Notes: a model not told the origin generated them from the sequence alone. Positions 1-10,722 are shown, counted from the first letter of the stretch. The stretch: 64,000 bases of DNA from Luzula sylvatica (GCA_946800325.1 OX326958.1:29366914-29430913); one strand, 5' to 3'. A program made the numbers and translations.

Positions 1-372
1 ATCTTCTTTTTCAGATTTTAAGACATCTGAAGTTTCATTGATTAGGTCTGGACACGAAAGGTGGCATCTTTGACACAAATCTTGAGCAAAACCGAGTTTA
101 TTGTGTCTCTCGCAGAATGCTAAGCCCGAAATCTCCAGTTTGTGAGCATCACATATCGAATCTCCATCGAACCATGGATGTCGATACAGTTGTGAGCATA
201 TGAAGCACGGATCTTGTAATTTGCAATATTTTGCAAATTTACTTGCGAGATATGACAATGTGGATATGTGAAAGAGAACTATTATCAAGCACAACTCAGA
301 ACAAACACCAGCTAATTGGGACAACAAATGGAGGAAGATATTGTGGGATCCAGTTCGATTTATCGACTCCAT
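1..372 (-). CDS. GTD-binding (DUF593) myosin-receptor-like protein, 5' part, runs off window
   Basis: The minus strand reads open for 124 codons from an ATG at 370-372 to base 1, so the gene continues left of the window. The product matches the N-termini of the two full paralogues at 2604-4500 and 8082-9847: a short head, a hydrophobic segment at about residues 20-48 (likely ER or vesicle signal anchor), then a Cys-rich block and the shared stretch LAFCERHNKLGFAQDLC. In both paralogues the Cys-rich block has the form C-x-x-C-S-x-x-C-R-x-P-W. Here the third Cys is Tyr (CSQLYRHPW), a change in a residue that could bind metal or form a disulphide. No stop or frameshift is visible. Whether the GTD-binding exon survives cannot be seen. 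Family knowledge: such proteins anchor class XI myosins to vesicles. Confidence 0.75.
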   Translation of the reverse strand, partial: MESINRTGSHNIFLHLLSQLAGVCSELCLIIVLFHISTLSYLASKFAKYCKLQDPCFICSQLYRHPWFDGDSICDAHKLEISGLAFCERHNKLGFAQDLCQRCHLSCPDLINETSDVLKSEKED

Positions 373-640
373 GAATCCAATTCAGGGCTGAATTTCGTAC
401 GAGATTGCAAAGACACAATCTTTATTCGAAGAAATGAAATGAAAAATAAAAAAATGGAAAACAAATGTGTATCGCAACGAGACAAAAAAAAAATGGCAAA
501 TGCAATAATAACGCAAAGATTAGTGATTAATGATTTGCTTTATTGATTAAGCCTAAACAATTGGACTCTATTTCTAGTACTATGTTTAACCAATTTCCTA
601 CCAGTCAATGAATTCTAACCTCACATTCTTAATTCATTGT
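373..640 (-). promoter_or_regulatory. 5' flank of the first GTD-binding copy, shared by all three paralogues
   Basis: This 5' flank aligns by eye with 4501-4700 (copy two) and with the reverse complement of 7921-8081 (copy three). All three have an AG at a fixed distance before the ATG, preceded by a short A/T-rich tract, which could be the acceptor of a 5'UTR intron. It identifies the promoter-proximal part of the duplicated unit. Confidence 0.5.
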
Positions 641-1884
641 TATTCCACGACCAGTAGAATACGCGTTAGGCGGAGGAGAGCATGCGTGTAATATTGATAA
701 TATCATCTTAAAATAAATTATTATAACTCGTTTATCTATGATTATATATATGTTTAACAATTAATTTATATTATATTATGATATAACAAAAATTATTCTT
801 TTAACGAATAATATAACTTGTATTTCTGTCACAAGATAATAATATACGACGCATAACATAATTTTACGAAAAAACATAACAACAAATATTATATCATTGT
901 TGTTCACAATATTTCATACAATATAAAATATAAAATAGCGAATTGTACAAGTAACACATCATTAATTATATAGTACTAACATTTTTTATTGATTCAAAAT
1001 ACAATGAAAATTCTAAATAATATACAAATTTAAGTATCATATTATATTATATTACTAACAATTGAGCATATTATATAAAATAGCGAATTATAGTACTAAC
1101 AATTGAGCATACACATAAATAAAATTTATTTGATATCATATTATATTTTTCAAAATTTACAATTTAAAAATAACAATACTATTTGATAGTTGTTTATAAG
1201 TTTAAGAAGTTATTTAGGTAGACATACTATTTTTTAATTTGTATTGACTTTTTAAAAATTTAATATTAAATTTGTTTGAACAAAAAAAAACAAATATAAT
1301 GTACTTAGTATTATATGAGATTTTTATAGTTATAATATAATATTTTTAAAGATAAATGATAATACTTAAAACATATCATGTAGATATGATTTTTTTTTCT
1401 TACATAATACTTTTACAAATAAATATTATGGAAAACTGTATGCACGAACTATACTAATATAGATGTCAAACTAAAGAAAAAAATGAGACGAATATATTTG
1501 ATTAATTTTTGAAATTAAAGTTCTAAAAATAATATTAATATATGCTTTATGTTTTATGTTTTATATTATTCTATATAAGTTTATTAGTATTTCATATATA
1601 AACTTTTCATATTTCATTGTTTTCATATTATATTATGTAATCTTATGTGAAATAATAAATAATTGAATAGATTTGGTCTAACGTGAATCTAGCCAATAAT
1701 AATACTCCACGTCATTAATATAGGATGATGTGACTTCCTAAGAATGCTTAAAATATGTTACAAAATAAATTAATACATAAATAACTACAAAAAAAAAAAT
1801 TATGACTATAAAAAAATCAAAGGTTAATCAATAACCTAAATTTGTTACATATCATAATCTAATTGTTGAAAAACATTAAAGTTG
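641..1884. other. AT-rich gene-free stretch, extra relative to the paralogous upstream region
   Basis: No gene is visible. The flanks at 373-640 and 1885-2255 match consecutive sequence (4501-4700, then 4763-5130) upstream of the second copy. The roughly 1.2 kb here is therefore either an insertion in copy one or a deletion from copy two. No terminal repeats were recognised. Confidence 0.5.
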
Positions 1885-2255
1885 ATACAAATCTGTTTTG
1901 AGTACTTACAAGTTTTCTCAATTAATTGTTCATTGCCAATCAAACATCTGTTATAATTTCTTAAGCGAGTCATATAATGTTTCTCACGTTTTATATTATC
2001 ATGATAAATATAATAAAAAATATGTATTGAGTAAGATATATCTATATACCGAAATATATAAAACATTAAGAAAAAGATAATTACAGAAAATATATCTGTC
2101 ATAAGGAGAGATATAATTAATTTCCAAAAAAAATTTAGTAATTTGACAGTTCAAAATTATAAAATATTTTAAGGTATTAGCGAGATATTCAACAAGTATA
2201 TTTTATGTTAAAATTGAAAGAAACTTATTTTGATTTAGGCAAAATAAATGATTGT
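1885..2255. repeat. Duplicated upstream segment, partner of 4763-5130
   Basis: Diverged but colinear with 4763-5130. Shared landmarks include a TAAGATATATCTA run, an AATTTGACAGTT run and a GAAAGAAAC run in the same order and spacing. It marks the far end of the tandem duplication that produced the first two GTD-binding copies. Confidence 0.6.
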
Positions 2256-2548
2256 TATGTTTGCATGTAAGGCAAATTCAATAGACTATTATGATTGAAA
2301 GAAACTTAAATGAACCTTTTTATTTTCTTTCTAATTAATGCATTTGAGTCTCAGTTAATAAAAAAAAAATGTATTTGAACAAATAATACAGAGAAACCTC
2401 TCTGTTGCATTATATTTGGGCTATACAATTACTGTAAATTTCTTTGATAAGAAACTAAATTTCATTCAGTCTTATTTTGATTATCAAGATAACAAATCAT
2501 ATAGAAAAGAAAGTTCAAAATATTTGCATGAAGAACTAAACCAGAAAA

Positions 2549-2578
2549 CCCGCAGTGAAGCGCGGGCTATTTTTCTAG
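2549..2578 (+). mobile_element. Possible Helitron 3' terminus
   Basis: A GC-rich hairpin (CCCGC, short loop, GCGGG) in AT-rich DNA is followed about 8 bp later by CTAG and then T. This is the form of Helitron 3' ends (hairpin, then CTRR, insertion before T). No matching 5' TC end was identified. It lies 25 bp beyond the stop of the GTD-binding gene at 2604. Confidence 0.45.
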
Positions 2579-2603
2579 TTCCTTGAATGAGTGAAATTAG
2601 TTT

Positions 2604-4500
2604 TTATGCATTCTTTGCATTGTCATCAGTAGTGATCTTCCTCAGCTCGCTCAAATTTGCGGCAATTTCCTCGACAAACTTAATCCTTTCATCATCTAGA
2701 TTTTCTTTAAAGGCACCCAATGCATGAGAAATAAACTTGTGATCCATTTCAATCCTCTCAAATCTCTCACTAAGCCTAACCACCTCCTTTCGCAGTCCCT
2801 CCTCAATCGTTTCATTTTCACATTCTAACCCTTGTTTTTCTCCATGATTACAACAAACCCTCTCTTCCAACCACTTGAGCCTCTCCATAACAAATCCCTT
2901 TTCCTCATACCCCAAAACCAACCCGTTTTCAAATTTCAAAAAATCTCGTTTGAATTCTTCAACTTCGGCCTTTAAATCCGCAATTTTCTCGTCTTTCTGC
3001 GTTAACAAATCATTTAATTTGTCGATTGCTTCATTATCGAACCCAGCCTCTTCCTCCATCATTCTGAGAAACTGTAAAGATTCCATTTTTAACCCTGCTT
3101 TCTCCTCTTGCAATCGATTAATCATATTCATGGCTTGGCTCGCTGCAATGGCTGAAGCATTTCTCTCTTCCTCTAATTCCTGATACAAAATTCTCATGTT
3201 TATCTTATCCATCTCCACTTGGCGCCTCAACTTATTCTCCGAGCTTTCTCCTTCGATATCGCTCACCGTGTTCACTTCGAATGAATCGAGACTCGAATTA
3301 TTTCTGTCGATAGTGGCAGGTATACTATTCACAGATTCATCGAAAAGCATGCTGGATGGAGGAGCTCTAAGACCCTGTCGAGGAGTGGTAATTTGGGTAA
3401 AGAGGTTATTGATGTCCTCTTGAGTTGTCAAGTTGTCTTTGGAGGAGATTATTTCAGAGGGTTTTGGGGACTGAAATGAGCCCCTTTTGCTTAATACTCG
3501 CTTGATGCTGATGTGGCATGGGATGCGTTTTTGGCGACACGGATCAGAGATTGTTGGCAACCCTGTATCTTTAGAAAAACAAAAAGAAGAGTTCAGAAAA
3601 ATAATAATCGATTTGTTGAAATAATAAGAATATAGAGGTTGTGAAAATGATCTCACCTCCGTTTGGTTTTGGCGATTCTGCTACGAGGTTTTGTTCAGAT
3701 GTAGCTGAGAAATTCTGATTTCTCGTACTGGTACCGGTACCACTTCTGCTGAAATGATTCCAGTTTATCTCCTCCAAACCATGTCCTACACCGGTTTTAG
3801 AGGACGCCGCCTCACTCAAAGGACTTGGTTTTGGAATTGGACTTGCATGAATCGCTTTTTCTAGAACTTGATTCGTACATTCTGCATTTCTGGAATCAGA
3901 AGTACCCTTCATCAAAGATTGGTTGTTTACATTATGACTGGTACTGCCTGCGAATTTTGTACCGGATTCGTGTTTGGATTCGGATTCTGAAACAGAAATG
4001 GTTTTTACCTCGTGGTATCCAATTTCTTCAAGATCAATCAGACTTTTCATGTGAAACAGTTTTTCCTTTCTCTCGAGAACTTTCTCTTTGCCTTTCGACA
4101 CATTTTGCAGATTGCCTCTTTTTCTGAAACAGCACGAGCAATCTTCTTTTTCAGGATTTAAGAAATCTGAAGTTTCATTGACTAGGTATGAACATGAAAG
4201 GTGGCATCTTCGACACAAATCTTGAGCAAAACCGAGTTTATTGTGTCTCTCGCAGAATGCTAAGCCCGAAATCTCCAGTTTGTGAGCATCACATATCGAA
4301 TCTCCACCGAACCATGGTTGTCTACATAGCGGTGAGCATAATAGGCACGGATCTTGTAATTTGCAATATTTCGCAAATTTACTTGCGAGATATGACAATG
4401 CGGAGATGATAAAGAGGAAAAATATCAAGGAAAACTCAGAAGAAGCGCCAGATAATTGGGACAAGAAATTATGAGATCTAGATCGATTTCGTGACCCCAT
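2604..4500 (-). CDS. GTD-binding (DUF593) domain protein, probable myosin XI receptor, two exons
   Basis: Exon 1 is 3657-4500 and exon 2 is 2604-3562, with a 94-bp GTGAG...ACAG intron. The join closes in frame to 600 aa. A hydrophobic segment near residues 20-42 probably anchors it in an endomembrane. A Cys-rich block follows (CKLQDPCLLCSPLCRQPW, then ERHNKLGFAQDLC), and then a low-complexity Ser-rich linker. The GTD-binding coiled coil is at about residues 392-490 (RRQVEMDK through LKAEVEEFKRDF), with a second coiled coil near the C-terminus. Family knowledge: DUF593 proteins bind the globular tail of class XI myosins and act as vesicle adaptors (MyoB family). The linker is longer than in the paralogue at 8082. 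Naming a particular MyoB orthologue would need a tree. Confidence 0.9.
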
Positions 4501-4762
4501 GAATCCAATTCAGGGCTAAAATTCGTACAAGACTGGAAAGATACGATCTTTATTCAATGAAAAGAAAAGAAAAGGAAAACAATGCAGATTGAAATGAAAG
4601 AAAATAAAAGTGGCAAATGGGATTATTTTTAGTACAAGTGTTGGCCAATTTCGTAACGGTCAACTAATCTCAACCTCACATTATTAATCCCTCTGTACTC
4701 TACAATTCTAAAATTGTACAATCTTGTACACAATCCTATTTTTAATCTAAATACATTCTTAT

Positions 4763-5130
4763 TTACCTTTGATACAAATATCTTTTTAGCCACAAGTTTC
4801 ATCAATTAATTGTTTATTAATACTCAATTTCTTAATGACTCCATATAATCTGTCTAACATTTTGGATTATCATTACAAAACAAAAATAATCAAAAAATAG
4901 TTATTTAGTAAGATATATCTACACTCCAAAAATAATTACTAAAAATATATTTGTGATAATCAGTGATATAACTGATTTATGATTATTATTTTTTTAATAA
5001 TTTGACAGTTAAAAGTTATAAATTATTTTAAGATATTAGTGAGATCGTTAACGAGTAATCTTTTTAAAATTAAATATTCAAGTCCTTGAGGTTTGAAAGA
5101 AACGTATTATGATCTAGGAAAAATAAATTT
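4763..5130. repeat. Duplicated upstream segment, partner of 1885-2255
   Basis: Colinear with 1885-2255 and lying upstream of the second GTD-binding copy. 5131-5356 beyond it holds no recognisable feature. Confidence 0.6.
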
Positions 5131-5356
5131 TGTGAAAAAAGGAAATAAAACATTCGGATTTTAAAATGCACTAGACTAAATACCGCGATAGAGAAATACA
5201 ACAAAAAAGAACGAAATTACAAACGGCAGATGGTTGAGCGAAACGGGTCCGCGGCTTGGCCAAAGCCCTTTGGGCGAGGAGGTGTCCAAACAACATTGAT
5301 AGATACTTGAGATGTATTCTTAGTACTTGAATAAATTAAGAAGGATAATTATATCA

Positions 5357-5602
5357 TACCCCCTCATTTTTTCACCATATCCTCTATGTCACCAATTAAC
5401 CATTAATTGGTGATTAATTAGCACAATAATTAACAAAAATACATTCAATTAACAATTAATTGATATTAATTAAAAATTATTAATGTACATATATTTTAAT
5501 TATATATTAATTAACTGTTAATAGAGTGTTATTTTGTTAATTACTTCGATGATTAACCATTAATTAGGGATATAGAGGGTATTGTGGGGAAATGAGGGGG
5601 TA
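5357..5602. mobile_element. Foldback MITE, copy 1 of a local family
   Basis: A 246-bp palindromic element bounded by TACCCCCTCA and its complement TGAGGGGGTA. The inner arms pair further: ACCAATTAACCATTAATTGG side against CCATTAATTAGGG side. It has no coding capacity. Confidence 0.7.
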
Positions 5603-5653
5603 CAATATATAGCCTCCACTAATATGGATAATAATAAAAAAGTAATTATACAA

Positions 5654-5908
5654 TACCCCCTCATTTCCCCATCACATCCTCTATATCACCAATTAATCAT
5701 TAATTGGCATGATCATTAACAAAAATACATTCAATTAACAGTTAATTGATATTAATTAAAAATTATTAATGTACATATATTTTAATTATATATTAATTAA
5801 CTGTTAATAGAGTGTTATTTTGTTAATTACTCCAATGATTAACCATTAATTAGGGATATAGAGGGTATTGTGGGGAAATGAGGGGGGGGGGGGGGGGGGG
5901 GGGGGTTA
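5654..5908. mobile_element. Foldback MITE, copy 2, with a 24-G run in its right arm
   Basis: Nearly identical to the element at 5357-5602. The terminal GGGGG of the right arm is expanded to 24 consecutive G (5882-5905), so its end reads TGA(G)nTTACA. The expansion points to slippage and a strong G-quadruplex former on the plus strand. Confidence 0.7.
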
Positions 5909-5914
5909 CAATAT

Positions 5915-6130
5915 ATGGCCTCTATTTTAATTATATATTAATGAACTGTTAATAGAGTGTTATTTTGTTAATTACTCCAATGATTAACCATTAATTAGGG
6001 ATATAGAGGGTATTGTGGGAAAATGAGGGGATACAATATAAGGCCTTTATTTTAATTATATATTAATTAACTGTTAATAGAGTGTCATTTTGTTAATTAC
6101 TCCAATAATTAACCATTAATTAGGGATATA
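5915..6130. repeat. Tandem right-half fragments of the same MITE
   Basis: The right half of the MITE (TATTTTAATTATATATTAAT through ATTAGGGATATAGAGGG) recurs at about 5921 and 6047 after the full copy, without left halves. The last unit is truncated near 6130. 6131-6484 is AT-rich with no recognisable feature. Confidence 0.6.
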
Positions 6131-6484
6131 TATGATATTAATCAAACCGCGTCCCTTATCCGATGTTTCTAAAATTTATCTTACCCATACTTTGTTTTGA
6201 GAAAGGAGAAGAAAATGTAATTATTATTATTATATATTATTTTTTATTTTTAAAATTATTGTATGTAAATACAACAAATTAATTTTTAAAAAGTATGATA
6301 CCATAAACTTCTAAAAACAATATACTTTAAACATAATTTTTTCAAAATATAATATTTTTAAATTTTTTTTCTTTTCTAAAGTACAATATATTTTAAACAT
6401 AATTTTATTTTTTCAAAATATGATATTTTTTAAAATAATTAGTTTTTTATTAACATATTTTTTATCGTCTTCATTTGGTATTCA

Positions 6485-6968
6485 CTATGTTGCTCGGATA
6501 CTTTAAAAATCAAGCCGTATCGTATAGGATACCATATCGGATACTGATACTCGTCGGATACATATCGAATACTCCACGTGACGTATCCGAATATTTTATT
6601 TCAAAATAATAGCGGATACTTCTCGGATACTTCCGGATACTTGTCGGATACTTCTAACGTATAAATAAATGTACTTGAAAAATTAAAAATAAAAATTTGA
6701 GATCGAAATAAATAAGTAATCATATACGTAAATAACTAAATATAATAAACGTTTACATAATAGGAAGTTATTTTTGTAAAAACAAACATTTAATATATTT
6801 TATGTCAAATATACAATATAAAAAATATAAAATATATAAATTATAATTAATAAAATTATAAAATATTATATAAAATAAACGTATCGCATCCTATATTTTT
6901 TTGAAAACTACCGTATTGTCGTATCCATATCGTGTCGAATACGATATCCGTATATCCGTGCAACATAG
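6485..6968. mobile_element. hAT-like MITE with CTATGTTGC ends
   Basis: A 484-bp element starting CTATGTTGCTCGGATAC, with the inverted counterpart GCAACATAG at the other end. Flanks are an imperfect 8-bp duplication, GGTATTCA (6477-6484) and AGTATTCA (6969-6976), 7 of 8 matching. An 8-bp TSD is typical of hAT transposons. The interior is rich in GGATACT motifs and has no transposase. Confidence 0.7.
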
Positions 6969-7108
6969 AGTATTCATTTGGAATTAAGATTTGACATGTC
7001 AATTTACCTTCTCTTTCTCTTTACTCTTTCCGCTCTCTGACCCAAACCAAACATAGGAATACTTTACCTTCCCTCCCCCTTCCCCTTCTCTCTTCTCGGT
7101 CCTCTTCT

Positions 7109-7532
7109 CTCAAAGGCTATGGGTGTGCTCCAATGAGAGGGAACGGGAGTGAAGGATGGAAATGGAGGGGAAGTTTAATTTTTATTTTGTTTCAAAGTTT
7201 TTTTTAAGACGAAGGAGAAAGAGATTGGAAGGGAAATAATTTCTCCAATATACATAAAAAAACTAATTCTTGTTCCTTCCAAATATGAGAGATAATGGAG
7301 GATAAAAAATATTATAACACTCTAATATCCAAAATATCTCCCATATCATTTTATACTTAACAATGATTCAAATGATAAATTATTTATTTTTCATGATCTT
7401 ATTTGTTCTGTTTTTTTCTCTCTTTCATTAAACATTTTAAAACTTGGAAGCCCTTCATTTTCTTCTCTTCCATTCTCTTCCCTTCCATTGATCCATTCTC
7501 TTCCCCTTCGTAAAAAATACTCGGAACACACC
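7109..7532. mobile_element. Foldback element with GGGTGTG(C/T)TCC ends
   Basis: Left end GGGTGTGCTCC and right end (complement) GGGTGTGTTCC form an inverted pair around a purine-rich left arm and pyrimidine-rich right arm. No clear TSD was found. It sits at the left edge of the segment copied from the SNF2 gene. Confidence 0.45.
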
Positions 7533-7543
7533 CCGGTAATTGG

Positions 7544-7915
7544 TAAAGGAATGAATTGACCCCACCTATATGTGCTATATGTGCTATGGTAATCGGTAAA
7601 CCAGGTCCATACCATGACCATCGCTTCTCTATTGAGCGTGAAAAATTATTTCTGAGCTCTCCATACAAAAATAACCTTTTTTGGGGGATTTTGTTCAGTC
7701 TTTCGATCTCCATCAAATTGGTAAAAGACCTAGCCAGTAAGGGATTCGTGGAAAGCTATCGTCTTTTGAAGGTATACTGTGTCAAGAGCTTTCGAAGGAA
7801 TATTATTTTCAAGTAATTTTTACTCGTATTTTAGTTAAGGGTACAGGGTTTAGACCATTTGGGTCTTTTTGAGCTTCGTTTGGTGTAAGATGTACAAACA
7901 AGTTTAATTGCTTAA
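7544..7915 (+). repeat. Diverged copy of the SNF2 gene's 5'UTR exon and intron start (source about 16357-16770)
   Basis: Colinear with 16357-16770. Shared landmarks in order: AGGAATGAATT, TTGGTAAACCAGGTC, TGAGCTCTCCATACAAA, CTTTCGAT, GGATTCGTGGAAA, the exon end TTTTGAAG followed by a GTAT donor, and GGGTCTTTTTGAGCTTCGTT. It lies immediately upstream of the plus-strand GTD-binding gene at 8082. The retained donor (7772) could splice to the AG at 8061-8062 and give that gene a chimeric 5'UTR. Splicing is inference; the duplication is seen. Confidence 0.8.
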
Positions 7916-8081
7916 TAAATCGAGCAAATTATTAATCACTAATCTCGCCATTTTTCTTTCTCTCGTTTCAATCGCATTTGATTTCCTTATCTTTTTTTAT
8001 TTGTTTTTCATTTCATTTTATTGAATAAAGACTGATTCTTTCCAATATTGTACGAATTTCAGTCCGGACTAAATTGTATCC

Positions 8082-9847
8082 ATGGAGGCAAGACATGGAA
8101 CTAGATCCGATAATATCTTGCTGAACTTCCTGTCCGAATTAACTGGGGCTTGTTCTGAGATGTTCTTGATATTATTCCTCTTTATCATCTCCACGTTGTC
8201 TTATCTTTCAAGCAAATTTGCAAAATATTGCAAATTACAAACCCCGTGCTTCCTATGCTCACGAGTGTGTAGACAGCCGTGGTTCGATGGAGATTCGGTG
8301 TGTGAAGCTCACAAAGCGGAGATTTCGAGCTTAGCGTTCTGCGAGAGACACAATAAACTCGGTTTTGCTCAAGATTTGTGTCAAAGATGCCATCTTTCTT
8401 GTTCAAATCTAATCGATGAAAATTCTGAAAAAGGAGATTGCTCGTGCTGTTTCAGAAAAAGATGCAATCTGCGAAATGTGTCAAAAGGCAAAGAGAAAGT
8501 TATCGAGAGAAAGGAGAAACCGTGTCGCATGAACAGCCTGATTGATCTCGAAGAAAAAGTGATTCATGTAAGTCCAATTCCAGAACCAAATCCTTCGATT
8601 GATTCTGATAAGAAAATCAATTTGGGCGAGTCAAGTGGCGTGTCATCCTCTAAAACTGGTATTGGACATGGTTTGGAGGAGATAAACTGGAATCATTTCA
8701 GTAGAAGGGGTACTGGTATCAGTACCGGTACCGGTATGAGAAATCCAAATTTCTCAGCTACATCTCAACCAAACGTACTATCAGAATCTCCAAAACGAAA
8801 CCGAGGTGAGATCCTCTTCACAACCTCGATATTGTTATTATTATTTTTTCTGAACTCTTTCTTTTTGTTTTTTCGAACGATACAGGGTCTCCACCGAGGC
8901 CAACGATCTCTGATCCGTGTCTCCCAAAACGCACCCCAAGCCAGATCAGCGTCAAGCGTGCATTAAGCAACAGAGGCTCATTTCAGTCCCCAAAACCCTC
9001 TGAAATAATCTCCTCCAAAGACAACTTGACAACTGAAGAGGACATCAAAAACCTCTTTTCCCAAATTACCCCTACCCCTCGACTGAGTCTGAGACCTCCT
9101 CCGTCCAGCACGCCTTTTGATGAATCGGTGAATAGTAAACACCTGTCTGTCTCTTTCGAGAGAAACAATTCGAGCCTCGATTCATTCGAAGTGAACATGG
9201 TGAGCGATATCGAAGGAGAAAGCTCCGTGGATAAATTGAGGCGCCAAGTGGAGATGGATAAGAAACACATGAGAATTTTGTACGAGGAATTAGAGCAAGA
9301 GAGAAATGCTTCGGCCGTTGCGGCGAGCGAAGCCATGGCTATGATTAATCGATTGCAAGAGGAGAAAGCAGGGTTAAAAATGGAATCTTTGCAGTATCTA
9401 AGAATGATGGAGCAAGAGGCTGGGTTCGATAGAGACGAGATCGAAAAATTAAATAATTTGTTAAGTGAGAGAGACAAGGAAATGTGGGATCTCGAGGCCG
9501 ATGTTGAAGAGTTCAAACGATCTTTTCTGAAATTCGAAAACGGGTTGGTTTTGGGGTCTGAGGAGAAGGGGTTTGTTATGGAGAGGCTCAAGTGGTTGGA
9601 AGAGAGGGTTTGTCGTAATAATGGAGAAAAACAAGGGGCGGAATTGGAAAATGAAAAGATCGAGGAGGGATTGAAAAAGGAGGTGGATAGGCTTAGTGAC
9701 AGATTTGAGAGGATTGAAATGGATCATAGGTTTATTTCTAATGTTTTGGGTGCCATTAAGCAAAATGGAGATGAAGGCATTAAGTTTGTCGAGGAAATTG
9801 CGGCTCATTTGAGCGAGTTGAGGAAGATTACTCTGAACAATCTATAA
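8082..9847 (+). CDS. GTD-binding (DUF593) domain protein, paralogue in opposite orientation, two exons
   Basis: Exon 1 is 8082-8805 and exon 2 is 8886-9847, with an 80-bp GTGAG...ACAG intron at the same codon as in the copy at 2604-4500. The product is 561 aa. Order: hydrophobic anchor near residues 26-48, intact Cys-rich block (CFLCSRVCRQPW), a shortened Ser-rich linker, the GTD-binding coiled coil at about 360-458 (RRQVEMDKKHMRILYEELEQE onward), then a C-terminal coiled coil. Compared with the minus-strand copy, about 40 linker residues are missing; the coiled coils are strongly conserved. The reading frame is intact with no damaging changes, so it is probably functional. Its upstream region is unusual because the first 160 bp match the paralogues and the sequence before that comes from the SNF2 locus. 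Confidence 0.9.
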
Positions 9848-10030
9848 AAAATAATTTTGCTATAAAGTAGACTACGACTATTTTAAAACTTTAATATTTC
9901 TTGGAGTTGTTCAGAAACTAGGTAATAACTGCATTTATGTTGTGGGTATGTTACTCTTTTTTTCATTTCGATACATTTTGTGGTATCGTACAGTTTTAGT
10001 TTTTTTTTTTTCCTTTTTGTATTCACACGT

Positions 10031-10321
10031 GGTACTGTTATACTGTTTTTGTTATATACGTTGTGATATTGTTATACTGTTCTGTTATACGCTTTATGGT
10101 ACTGTTATACTGTTTTTGTTATATACGTTGTGATATTGTTATACTGTTCTGTTATACGCTTTATGGTACTGTTATACTGTTTTTGTTATATACGTTGTGA
10201 TATTGTTATACTGTTCTGTTATACGTTTTATGGTACTGTTATACTGTTTTTGTTATATACGTTGTGATATTGTTATACTGTTTTGTTATACGCTTTATGG
10301 TACTGTTATACTGTTTTGTTA
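10031..10321. repeat. 67-bp tandem repeat, a little over four copies
   Basis: The landmark GGTACTGTTATACTG begins at 10031, 10098, 10165, 10232 and 10299, exactly 67 bp apart. Each unit contains internal GTTATACTGTT motifs, so it probably grew from a shorter unit. It lies just past the 3' end of the GTD-binding gene. Confidence 0.9.
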
Positions 10322-10512
10322 AAAATAATTATGAAATATACAGAAAAATATAATTACAATACTTGCAAAAAAATGCATGTCAGTCTAGTTGTTATACGCT
10401 TCATGTTCTTTAAAGCTCTTTTATTATTTCAAAACGATACTAATACTAATTGGTTATACTTATACATTCATACAAAAACAATACAACCAATTATAAAATA
10501 TATAAATAATAT

Positions 10513-10585
10513 CGCCCACCGTGGGGCTCGAACCCACGACCACAAGGTTAAGAGCCTTGCGCTCTACCAACTGAGCTAGACGGGC
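10513..10585 (-). tRNA. tRNA-Lys (CTT anticodon)
   Basis: A 73-nt cloverleaf on the minus strand: acceptor GCCCG pairs with the 3' strand, D arm AGCTCAGTTGGTAGAGC, anticodon loop CTCTTAA (anticodon CTT) and T arm GGTTCGAGCC. A-box and B-box promoters are intact, there is no intron, and the CCA end is not encoded, as expected for a nuclear gene. Confidence 0.95.
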
Positions 10586-10722
10586 TTGTTGATTTTTCTA
10601 TTAGTTTTAATGGAATGGATTTGCTCTTCATATGGCTTCAGTATCCCTTATAAATTATAATTATAATCCATGGCACAAGCAAAGTAGTTCGAAATTTGAG
10701 AAATACATATATCCAAAAAAAT

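Noticed and set aside
7399..7816. ORFs of 76-105 codons around the captured SNF2 leader
   Set aside because: They overlap noncoding MITE and 5'UTR-derived sequence and are not conserved as frames in the source at 16357-16770.
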